Below are positions 57,632 to 64,000 of a stretch of DNA of 64,000 nucleotides, in pieces. The position numbers and the translations under genes are program-made. Every line of letters starts with the position of its first letter. Within the stretch, counting starts at the first letter, position 1. The DNA lies in the NCBI RefSeq assembly GCF_017875645.1, contig NZ_JAGGMR010000001.1, positions 3,410,001 to 3,474,000 on the forward strand, written 5' to 3'. This stretch comes from Nocardia goodfellowii. Lineage in GTDB: Bacteria; Actinomycetota; Actinomycetes; Mycobacteriales; Mycobacteriaceae. The notes under the pieces were generated by a model, which was not told the DNA's origin, made no database searches, and saw only the letters and a list, made by a program, of their open reading frames with translations.

Positions 57632-58738
57632 ATGACACTCAGCGGGAAGCCGGCGGGGGACGGCCGCGATCGGATCGGTGCGATGTCGCATGGATCGAGC
57701 GCGGTCGTCGGGGCGGCTGAGCGGGCCGCCGAGCATGATGGGGCCGCCCCCGCCGCGCTGCCGTTCGACGCCGCCATCGCGGCCTTGGCGGCGGCGAAGT
57801 CGGTGACCGTCGTCTGCCATGTGCAGCCGGACGCCGACACCGTCGGCAGCGGCCTGGCCCTGGCCCTGGTGTTCTCGCGACGCGGCATCCCGGTGTGGGT
57901 GTCTTTCGCCGAACCGGCCGAGCTGCCGCTGTCCATGCATACACTGCCGGGGCTGCGGCATCTGGTACCGCCGGCCGAGGTGCCCGCGGAAACCGACCTG
58001 CTGATCGCCGTGGATTGCGGCAGCGCCGGTCGGCTCGGCGCGCTCGCCAGTCGATTGGCCGGCGCCGCAACGACTTTGGTGATCGACCATCACCGCTCCA
58101 ATACCGGGTTCGGCACCATCGGCGTGGTCGATCCCGATGCCGAATCGACGACCGCCGTGATCGCGCGCCTGCTCGATGCCTGGGGTGAGCCGATCGACGC
58201 GGATGTCGCGCATTGTCTCTACGCGGGCCTGGTCACCGACACCGGGTCCTTCCGCTGGGTTCGTCCCGGCACCCACGCGTTGGCCGAGCGTCTGCTGGCC
58301 ACCGGCATCGACGGCCCCGAAATCGCTCGGACGCTGCTCGACACCCACCCGTTCGCGTGGCTGCCGATGCTGGCGCGCGTCCTCGGCACCGCACGCCTGG
58401 AGCCCGGCGTTCGCGATGGCACCGGTCTGGCCTACGTCTTCGTTCGCCGTGCGGACGAAGACGGTGTCGGTTCGGAGGAAGTCGAAAGCGTCATCGACAT
58501 CGTCCGTACCACCACCGAAGCCGGAATCGCCGCGGTCTTCAAGGAATCCCGCACCGTCGACGACCGCTGGACGGTGTCGCTGCGGTCCCGGGACTCGGGG
58601 CCGGGCATGCGTGACGGCATCGACGTCGCCGCAGTGGCGACGGCCCTCGGCGGTGGCGGGCACCGCTACGCCGCGGGCTACACCACCTACGGCAGTCCCG
58701 ACGCGATCGTCGCCGCCCTGCTGACCGCACTCGGCTGA
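57632..58738 (+). CDS. DHH-family phosphoesterase (NrnA-like oligoribonuclease / pAp phosphatase)
   Basis: A 368-residue protein. Motif I CHVQPDADTVGSGLALA, AVDCGS, motif III IDHHRSNTGFG (DHH), and TDTGSFRW in the N-terminal domain. The DHHA1 domain ends with GGGGHRYAAGYTTYG. It degrades nanoRNA and dephosphorylates pAp or cyclic dinucleotide products; the M. tuberculosis homologue in this position (Rv2837c) is reported to cleave c-di-AMP as well. ATG 57632 gives a roughly 35-residue lead before the domain; an internal ATG 57683 is possible. Confidence 0.92.
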   Translation: MTLSGKPAGDGRDRIGAMSHGSSAVVGAAERAAEHDGAAPAALPFDAAIAALAAAKSVTVVCHVQPDADTVGSGLALALVFSRRGIPVWVSFAEPAELPLSMHTLPGLRHLVPPAEVPAETDLLIAVDCGSAGRLGALASRLAGAATTLVIDHHRSNTGFGTIGVVDPDAESTTAVIARLLDAWGEPIDADVAHCLYAGLVTDTGSFRWVRPGTHALAERLLATGIDGPEIARTLLDTHPFAWLPMLARVLGTARLEPGVRDGTGLAYVFVRRADEDGVGSEEVESVIDIVRTTTEAGIAAVFKESRTVDDRWTVSLRSRDSGPGMRDGIDVAAVATALGGGGHRYAAGYTTYGSPDAIVAALLTALG

Positions 58739-58771
58739 ATCGCCGGATCGCTACGCGCGCAACGGATTCCG

Positions 58772-59272
58772 TCAGCGGCGCATATGCAGGGAACGCTCGC
58801 CGCCGAACTCCTCGGCCGTGTGGACCTCGAACCCGAGGCGCTCGGCGACTCGGAGCGACGGCTCATTGGACACCGTGATGTCGGCGGCTATCGGCACGCC
58901 GGGCAACTGCCGCTGCGCCCAATCGACGACCGCCGCGGCCATTTCGGTCGCGTAGCCCTTTCCCCAGGCCCGCGGCCAGAAACGGTAGGCGAGGTTCAAT
59001 ACCTGTTCGCCGTGCCATTCGAGATACCGCACGCCGCCGAAGCCCAGAATGTCGTCGGGATGATCTCGCTCGGACACGATCAGGTATCCGAAACCGTGCT
59101 CGGTCCACTGCTGGAGCCACATGTCGAACAGTGCGCGCGCACCGTCGGCGGTATGTGGTTTCGGGTTCAGCCGCTCGGCTTCCGGGTCGGTCTGTAGCGC
59201 GACCACGGTCTCGCGGTCCGACTCGCGCGGCTTGCGCAGGACCAGCCGCTCGGTCCTCATCTCGGTCAGCAT
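58772..59272 (-). CDS. GNAT acetyltransferase, RimJ/RimL type
   Basis: A 166-residue protein: MLTEMRTERLVLRKPRESDRETV (typical RimJ/L start), FGYLIVSERDHPDDILGFGGV, LAYRFWPRAWGKGYATEMAAAVVDWAQ (acetyl-CoA loop W-G-K-G-Y-A-T-E) and ADITVSNEPSLRVAERLGFEV. Acetylates an unknown amine, perhaps a protein N-terminus or small molecule. It converges with the DHH gene (33-base gap) and diverges from dinF. Confidence 0.9.
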   Translation of the reverse strand: MLTEMRTERLVLRKPRESDRETVVALQTDPEAERLNPKPHTADGARALFDMWLQQWTEHGFGYLIVSERDHPDDILGFGGVRYLEWHGEQVLNLAYRFWPRAWGKGYATEMAAAVVDWAQRQLPGVPIAADITVSNEPSLRVAERLGFEVHTAEEFGGERSLHMRR

Positions 59273-59405
59273 CGGATCGACTGTATCGCCGCGCGCGGTT
59301 GGCCGCTCATCGATAAACGGCCCGGAATTCGCGGAGGCGTAGGACGAATTGTCGGTGCGGGATGGTTGGGTGGGGAGGTCGGGTTGTCGAGGTGGGAGGT
59401 TCGGA

Positions 59406-60770
59406 GTGAGTCGGCGACGAGAAGGTTCGCCGCACGGCGATCCGGCGCTGGATGTCGGGCCGAAGCGGATTCTCGGGTTGGCGTTGCCTGCGCTCGGAGT
59501 GCTGGTGGCCGAGCCGATGTATCTGCTGTTCGATATGGCCGTCGTGGGGCGGCTGGGTGCGCTGGCGCTGGCAGGGCTGGCGGTCGGCGGATTGATCTTG
59601 GCGCAGGTGAGTTCGCAGCTGACGTTCCTGTCCTACGGCACCACGGCCCGCTCGGCGCGGCGGCACGGCGCGGGCGATGATCGCGGAGCGGTGGCCGAAG
59701 GAGTGCAGGCCACCTGGATCGCGGTGGCGGTGGGTGCGCTGATAGTCGTGGTGGTGCAGGCGTTCGCGGTGCCGCTGACGAACGCGATCGCCGGTGGCGG
59801 CGACATCGCGGCGGAGGCGTTGCTGTGGCTGCGGATCGCGGTGTTCGGGGTGCCGTTGATCCTCATCTCGATGGCGGGCAACGGATGGCTGCGCGGTGTG
59901 CAGGATATTGTGCGTCCGCTGATGTATGTCGTTGCGGGCCTGCTGCTTTCGGCGGTGCTGTGCCCGGTGCTGGTGCACGGCCTGCTCGGCGCGCCGCACC
60001 TGGGGCTGCCCGGATCGGCGGTGGCCAATCTCGCCGGGCAGTCGGTGAGCGGCGTGCTGTTCCTGTATGCGCTGGTGCGCGAACGGGTTTCGCTCGCACC
60101 GCGCTGGTCGGTGATCAAGGCGCAACTGGTGCTGGGCCGCGACCTGATCGCCCGCAGTCTCGCCTTCCAGGCTTGCTTCGTGTCGGCGGCGGCGGTGGCG
60201 GCCCGGTTCGGCGCCGCCTCGGTGGCGGCGCACCAACTGGTCCTGCAACTGTGGTCTTTCCTGGCCTTGACACTGGATTCGCTCGCCATCGCGGCGCAGA
60301 CCTTGGTGGGGGCGGCACTGGGCGCCGGTCAGGCAGCCGGTGCCCAGCGACTGGCGCGGCGCATCACCGAGTGGTCCACGGTGTTCGCGCTCGTCCTGGC
60401 CGCCGCTTTCGCGGCGGGCTACAGCGCGATCCCGAAGCTGTTCACCACCGATCCCGCCGTGCTGGACCGTACCGGCGTGGCGTGGTGGTTCTTCGTCGCG
60501 ATCATCCCGGTGGCGGGTGTCGTCTTCGCTCTGGACGGCGTCCTGCTCGGCGCGGGCGACGCCGCGTTCCTGCGCACCGCGACGCTGGGTGCGGCCCTGG
60601 TCGGCTTCCTGCCCGCCATCTGGCTGTCGCTGCTCTTCGACTGGGGTATCGCGGGCATCTGGACCGGTCTGGTCGCCTTCATGCTGCTGCGGCTGGCCGC
60701 GGTCGTATGGCGGGCGCTGTCCGGGCGCTGGGCACTGGTGGGCGCCGATGTGCCCGCGGGCAGTGCGTAG
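59406..60770 (+). CDS. dinF: MATE family efflux transporter, DinF type
   Basis: A 454-residue membrane protein with about 12 hydrophobic segments: RILGLALPALGVLVAEPMYLLFDMAVVGRLGALALAGLAVGG (first MATE repeat, with P-A-L and D-x-A/x-V-G-x-L-G) and FQACFVSAAAVAARFGAASVAAHQLVLQLWSFLALTLDSLAIAAQTLVGAALG (second repeat). The GTG 59406 start has GGAGG 6 bases upstream, which decides against the longer reading from TTG 59349. It exports cationic compounds or lipid II-like substrates; not known here. The position after the DHH gene matches Rv2836c. Confidence 0.92.
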   Translation: MSRRREGSPHGDPALDVGPKRILGLALPALGVLVAEPMYLLFDMAVVGRLGALALAGLAVGGLILAQVSSQLTFLSYGTTARSARRHGAGDDRGAVAEGVQATWIAVAVGALIVVVVQAFAVPLTNAIAGGGDIAAEALLWLRIAVFGVPLILISMAGNGWLRGVQDIVRPLMYVVAGLLLSAVLCPVLVHGLLGAPHLGLPGSAVANLAGQSVSGVLFLYALVRERVSLAPRWSVIKAQLVLGRDLIARSLAFQACFVSAAAVAARFGAASVAAHQLVLQLWSFLALTLDSLAIAAQTLVGAALGAGQAAGAQRLARRITEWSTVFALVLAAAFAAGYSAIPKLFTTDPAVLDRTGVAWWFFVAIIPVAGVVFALDGVLLGAGDAAFLRTATLGAALVGFLPAIWLSLLFDWGIAGIWTGLVAFMLLRLAAVVWRALSGRWALVGADVPAGSA

Positions 60771-60773
60771 CGC

Positions 60774-61241
60774 TCAGGCCGGATGGTGGTCGGTGACGGC
60801 GCTCAGTTCGAGATCGTGCTCGAGCAGGGCTTTCATCGAACACAGCGCGGTGGAGAAGCCGCCGACGGTGTCGTTGAGCCACTGGACCAGTTCGTCGCCG
60901 GTGCCGTGGAACCCGGTTTCGGTGACTTCGACGAAGGTGGTTTCCGCGGCCTGCGGGGTGAATTTCAGTTCGACCGTGGTCGGCTGCTCGTAGTTGCCCC
61001 ACTCGAAGCGGATTGTGCGGTCCTGGTCGACCGCGAGCACCTTGACGTCGGCGGACGCGCCGTAAGTCTCCCATTCCCACCGTAATTCGGCTCCGGCGAC
61101 CATCGGCCCGCTGCTCCGGCTGTACCAGAACCGGGAGGTTACGGCCGGGTCGGTGAAAGCGCGGAACACCTCCTCGGCCGGCCTGCGGACGAGCATGCAG
61201 GCGTATGCCGCCGGAACGTGGGTGAGCTCGAATCGCTGCAT
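60774..61241 (-). CDS. SRPBCC (AHSA1/START-like) domain protein
   Basis: A 155-residue protein with VRRPAEEVFRAFTDPAVTSRFWYSRSSGPMVAG at the N-terminus, RIRFEWGN-like ligand-pocket strand RTIRFEWGNYEQPTTVELKF, ETGFHGTGDELVQWLNDTVGGFSTALCSMKALLEH at the C-terminus. This is the AHSA1 (activator of Hsp90 homologue-like) SRPBCC group of small-molecule binding proteins. ATG 61241 (MQRFELTH) is preferred over one 12 bases upstream. It converges with dinF (3-base gap). Confidence 0.85.
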   Translation of the reverse strand: MQRFELTHVPAAYACMLVRRPAEEVFRAFTDPAVTSRFWYSRSSGPMVAGAELRWEWETYGASADVKVLAVDQDRTIRFEWGNYEQPTTVELKFTPQAAETTFVEVTETGFHGTGDELVQWLNDTVGGFSTALCSMKALLEHDLELSAVTDHHPA

Positions 61242-61298
61242 GGACACGATCATGCACGCCGGCGGCTGGTCGCGAGGCCGGATGCCGATCGTGTCCGG

Positions 61299-61916
61299 CT
61301 AAGCGCGCGGCAGCGGTACGAGACCGCAGGTGAATTCGGCGGTCTCGAAGAGTTCCGGTGTGATGTGCACACCGGTGAGCCGGTGCGCCAGGGCGAAGGC
61401 GGCTTCGGTGTGCGCGTCGTAGTCGCGGTCGTCCTCCTCGCTCAGGTCGAAGCCCGATTCGCGCATCACGGTGCTGATCTCCTCGGCCCGGCTGCCCGCA
61501 CGGTCGTGCGCGAAGAGCGGTTCGAAATGCAGGCGCAACTCACCGTCCTCGTACCAATAGAAGTGGTCCACCGCGTTGACATTGCGAAAATGCGACACGA
61601 CGGTGCGGCCACGCGACAGGGCTGCCAGCGCCGGAGTCGTGCCCAGGTACCCGTTGAACTCGACCAGCAAGGACCAGTCGCCGATCGGGGTGATGCCGAC
61701 GAACAGTTTGTCGCCCGCGTGGTCGTCCCAGGCGTCGAAGCTCGGCTCCTGTAAGGCATCCACGCCCGTCCGTGCGGCCGCCGGTGCGGCGTTCAGCGCA
61801 CTGAGCAGCGTCTCGGGGGTGATATCCCGAATGAGCGTGAGGCAGTACGCCTCCATCAGGTCCGGGTATAGCTCTTCCAGCCATTCGTAATCCGCTGCGG
61901 TTGTCGTGCCAGTCAT
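61299..61916 (-). CDS. DUF6461 family protein
   Basis: A 205-residue soluble protein: DYEWLEELYPDLMEAYCLTLIRDITPETLLSAL, VGITPIGDWSLLVEFNGYLGTTPALAALSRGRTVVSHFRNVNAVDHFYWYEDGELRLHFEPLFAHDRAG, with a C-terminal helical part AFALAHRLTGVHITPELFE. This pattern matches the actinobacterial DUF6461 family, often multi-copy and of unknown role. ATG 61916 chosen; reading continues far upstream without a start that fits. It diverges from the permease gene. Confidence 0.8.
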   Translation of the reverse strand: MTGTTTAADYEWLEELYPDLMEAYCLTLIRDITPETLLSALNAAPAAARTGVDALQEPSFDAWDDHAGDKLFVGITPIGDWSLLVEFNGYLGTTPALAALSRGRTVVSHFRNVNAVDHFYWYEDGELRLHFEPLFAHDRAGSRAEEISTVMRESGFDLSEEDDRDYDAHTEAAFALAHRLTGVHITPELFETAEFTCGLVPLPRA

Positions 61917-61988
61917 GCGGTCAGCCTCGCACGCGGTCGCGGAGCAGACATACCTGGAAACGATATTCAGTACTGGCAAGATGTGGGC

Positions 61989-62981
61989 ATGCTCGAGAAA
62001 CAGCCGGTGCGGGGCGGAGTGTCCTCGACGTATGTGCTCGTCGGCTTGCTGGTGCTCGGAGCTCTGGTGCAGACGTGGCTGGCATCGGCGGTCGGGGCGA
62101 CGGCACGGTTGCAGACGGCGCTGACGGTGTTCGTCGGGGTGTTCGTGCAGGCGGTTCCGTTCCTCGTGCTGGGCGTGCTGGTCAGCGGGTGCATCGCGGC
62201 GTTCGTTTCGCCTGCGGTGTTGCGAAAGGTGCTGCCGCGCAACGAGTCGGCCGCGATCGGGGTGGCCGGCCTGGCGGGAATGGCGTTGCCCGGATGCGAG
62301 TGCGGGGTCGTCCCGGTGGCCCGGCGCCTGATCGATCAGGGTGCGCCCAGTTCGGTGGCGCTGGCGTTTCTGCTGTCCGCGCCCGCGATCAATCCGGTGG
62401 TGCTGGTGGCGACGGCGGTCGCGTTTCCGGGGGAGCCGGGGATGGTGGGGGCGCGGTTCGCCGGTTCGCTGGCGACCGCGATCGTGATGGGGCTGATCTG
62501 GTCGCGCATCGGACAGCCGGGCTGGATGCTGCCGCGCGGCGGGCACGACCACTGCGCGACCGGCCGCACTCGATGGGAGGTTTTCTCCGAGGCCGCTCGG
62601 CACGACTTCCTGCAGGCCGCGGCATTTCTGGTGCTGGGCGCGGCCGCGGCCGCGGCATTGCATGTGCTGGTGCCGCCGTCCTGGTACGAGCGGCTCGCCG
62701 GTCAGATGCTGATCGCGATCCTGGTGCTGGCCGTGCTCGCCGTGGTGCTCGCGCTGTGCTCGGAAGCCGACGCTTTCGTCGCCGCGAGCATGTCCAGCTT
62801 GCCGCTGCTGCCGCGCTTGGTGTTCCTGGTGGTCGGACCGGCCGTCGACGTGAAGCTGTTCGCCATGCAGGCGGGCAGCTTCGGCCGCCTCTTCGCCCTG
62901 CGCTTCTCGCCGCTGACCTTTCTCGTCGCGGTCACCTGCGGCACGCTCGCCGGGTACGTCTTCCTCGGCGGTGCCCGGTGA
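61989..62981 (+). CDS. Permease, DUF318/YraQ-like (ArsP-type fold)
   Basis: A 330-residue membrane protein with about eight hydrophobic segments. Diagnostic LAGMALPGCECGVVPVARRLIDQGAPSSVALAFLLSAPAINPVVLVATAVAF (first half, with G-C-E-C and AP-A-I-N-P) and LCSEADAFVAASMSSLPLLPRLVFLVVGPAVDVKLFAMQ (second half). These are permeases of the YcgR/YraQ group, related to ArsP. ATG 61989 is chosen; GTG 61983 is possible. A CAAGAT box 6 bases upstream hints at leaderless transcription. It overlaps the next gene by 4 bases. Confidence 0.88.
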   Translation: MLEKQPVRGGVSSTYVLVGLLVLGALVQTWLASAVGATARLQTALTVFVGVFVQAVPFLVLGVLVSGCIAAFVSPAVLRKVLPRNESAAIGVAGLAGMALPGCECGVVPVARRLIDQGAPSSVALAFLLSAPAINPVVLVATAVAFPGEPGMVGARFAGSLATAIVMGLIWSRIGQPGWMLPRGGHDHCATGRTRWEVFSEAARHDFLQAAAFLVLGAAAAAALHVLVPPSWYERLAGQMLIAILVLAVLAVVLALCSEADAFVAASMSSLPLLPRLVFLVVGPAVDVKLFAMQAGSFGRLFALRFSPLTFLVAVTCGTLAGYVFLGGAR

Positions 62982-63703
62982 CCCGCGAGGCGCAGAACCT
63001 GCTGCTGCTACTCCTCGGCGCGGCGGTCCTGATGATCACCCTCGACGGCACCTACCTCAACTACGTCAAACCGGGACTGTTCCCTTTCCTGCTGATCAGC
63101 GGCCTGGTCATCGTGGCATTGGCGCTGGTGGCCATCGGCCGCGACATTTGGGGCGGGCGCGCGACTCCCGGGCACGAGCACGGCACCGGCCGGTCCCAAT
63201 GGCTGCTGCTGATCCCGGTCGCGGCGCTGCTGTTGATCGCTCCGCCCGCGCTCGGCGCGGGCGGAGCGGAGACCACCGCGCCGGTGCGGGTCGTCCCGGA
63301 TTCGCCTGGTGAGCAACCGCGGACCTGGCCGTTCCCGCCCCTGCCCGCGGAACCCGTTCCGGCGCTGTCGATCTCCGAACTGGTCGCTCGCGCCACCCTC
63401 GACTCGCTGCATTCGCTGGACGGGCGGACCGTGCTGATCCGCGGTTTCGTCCTGCGCGGCGAACGCACCGAGGGGATAGACCTGGCCCGCGTCGCCATCA
63501 CCTGCTGCGTCGCCGACGCGCGCTACGTCCGCGTCCACCTGGCGGGCCTTCCCGAGGAGTTCGCCGAGGACACCTGGCTCGAGATCCGCGGCCGGATCGA
63601 ACCCGGCAGCGCCCACCGTGATCCGGACCGCACGCCGACCCTCGCCGTCGCCGAGTACCAGCCGATCGAACGGCCGGAACATCCCTACGAAAAGGTGCGC
63701 TGA
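62978..63703 (+). CDS. TIGR03943 family membrane protein (YcgQ-like)
   Basis: A 241-residue protein with two N-terminal membrane segments (about 5-25 and 33-55), a third at about 75-92, and an extracytoplasmic domain with ITCCVADARYVRVHLAGLPEEFAEDTWLEIRGRIE. The GTG start overlaps the permease stop (GTGA), so the two proteins are made together. The C-C pair and the OB-like fold are typical of this family, always encoded beside a DUF318 permease. The transported substrate is not established; metals have been suggested for the pair. Confidence 0.85.
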   Translation: MTREAQNLLLLLLGAAVLMITLDGTYLNYVKPGLFPFLLISGLVIVALALVAIGRDIWGGRATPGHEHGTGRSQWLLLIPVAALLLIAPPALGAGGAETTAPVRVVPDSPGEQPRTWPFPPLPAEPVPALSISELVARATLDSLHSLDGRTVLIRGFVLRGERTEGIDLARVAITCCVADARYVRVHLAGLPEEFAEDTWLEIRGRIEPGSAHRDPDRTPTLAVAEYQPIERPEHPYEKVR

Positions 63704-63718
63704 CCAGCTGAAGCGGAT

Positions 63719-64000
63719 TCAGTCCGCGTCGCGGTGCCGGCGGACGACCACGCTCGCCGGGCGGATCGAGCGATCGGCGACCGACAATCCCGGCTGGATC
63801 ACAGCGTCGACGGTGCGGTCCGCCGCCGGATCGGCGGTCGGGGCGACAGCGCTGGCTTCCATGGTGCGGGGGTCGAAGGCGTCGTCGGGCCGGGGCGCGA
63901 CCAGGAGCGCGCCACGGCCCGCCAGCAGTCGCTCCACCCGGGTGGCGATGGCGGCGAAACCGTCGCGCTCACGGTCGGATTCGGCGGTCGAGGCGCATGC
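63719..64000 (-). CDS. GrpE-like nucleotide exchange factor, C-terminal part (partial)
   Basis: Open from the right edge to a TGA at 63719; 93 residues. FDPRTMEASAVAPTADPAADRTVDAVIQPGLSVADRSIRPASVVVRR fits the GrpE beta-domain pattern F-D-P-x-x-H-E-A ... T-V-x-x-V-x-Q-x-G-Y-x-x-x-D-R-x-x-R-P-A-x-V-x-V. The normally conserved His before Glu-Ala is Met here and the Tyr is Leu, so it may be a divergent paralogue rather than the main GrpE. The N-terminal coiled coil lies outside the window. Confidence 0.75.
   Translation of the reverse strand, partial: ACASTAESDRERDGFAAIATRVERLLAGRGALLVAPRPDDAFDPRTMEASAVAPTADPAADRTVDAVIQPGLSVADRSIRPASVVVRRHRDAD

Noticed and set aside
59349..59405. Longer start (TTG) for the MATE transporter.
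   Set aside because: GTG 59406 has GGAGG at ideal spacing; the extension is Gly/Arg-rich without family similarity.

Overview
The window looks like chromosomal DNA from a mycolic-acid actinobacterium, most probably Nocardia or a close relative. The DNA is very GC-rich, and codon third positions are almost always G or C. The order mqo, GNAT, ChlI/ChlD-like chelatase, cobO, cobB, fused cysG, EfpA-like exporter, proS, DUF4439/lipoprotein pair, rimP, nusA, ylxR, infB, rbfA, DHH phosphoesterase, dinF matches, as I remember it, the M. tuberculosis stretch Rv2852c to Rv2836c. A phosphonatase-like phn locus of the type described for Nocardia farcinica fits the same assignment.

Layout. 1-4.0 kb is a loose, gene-poor stretch: the end of an unknown gene, a frameshifted Tat-type amidohydrolase, an HSL-family esterase, an 850-base gap and a DUF4254 gene. 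4.2-11.0 kb is a phosphonate locus: a HutC-type GntR regulator diverging from an FAD oxidoreductase, a phosphonatase-like HAD hydrolase and a four-gene 2-aminoethylphosphonate-type ABC transporter. Two palindromic operators lie in the divergent promoter. 11-18 kb holds a DUF4126 membrane protein, an LLM oxidoreductase, methionine aminopeptidase, cobQ, a lipoprotein and hydrolases. 18-25.4 kb holds mqo and a cobalamin block (chelatase, cobO, cobB, cobE). 25.4-33.9 kb holds a lipocalin-like/APH-kinase pair, two tandem DoxX-like membrane proteins, the fused siroheme synthase/uroporphyrinogen methyltransferase and an EfpA-like exporter.

33.9-45.4 kb looks like an accessory insertion between the EfpA-like gene and proS. 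It carries AraC and LysR regulators, a VOC protein, a UvrA-like ABC protein with small companions, a PPOX protein, a cutinase, mmsA, a DUF7873-type gene, an HD hydrolase and yaaA. Inside it, between the DUF7873 gene and mmsA, the minus strand encodes what reads as a circularly permuted tRNA-like RNA. The 3' half (T arm, acceptor 3' strand, G, CCA) precedes the 5' half (acceptor 5' strand, D arm, anticodon-stem strand), and a strong terminator hairpin follows. This is the most unusual object in the window.

45.4-64 kb is the conserved translation block (proS; rimP-nusA-ylxR-infB; DUF503; rbfA; nrnA-like; dinF), with an acyl-CoA dehydrogenase, a ferritin-like/lipoprotein pair, a 20-bp tandem repeat array, a permease/TIGR03943 pair and the C-terminus of a GrpE-like protein at the right edge. 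At least ten genes have a TAnnnT-type -10 box 6-8 bases before the start codon and no Shine-Dalgarno sequence, which suggests much leaderless transcription. All calls are by eye from sequence; no database search was run.
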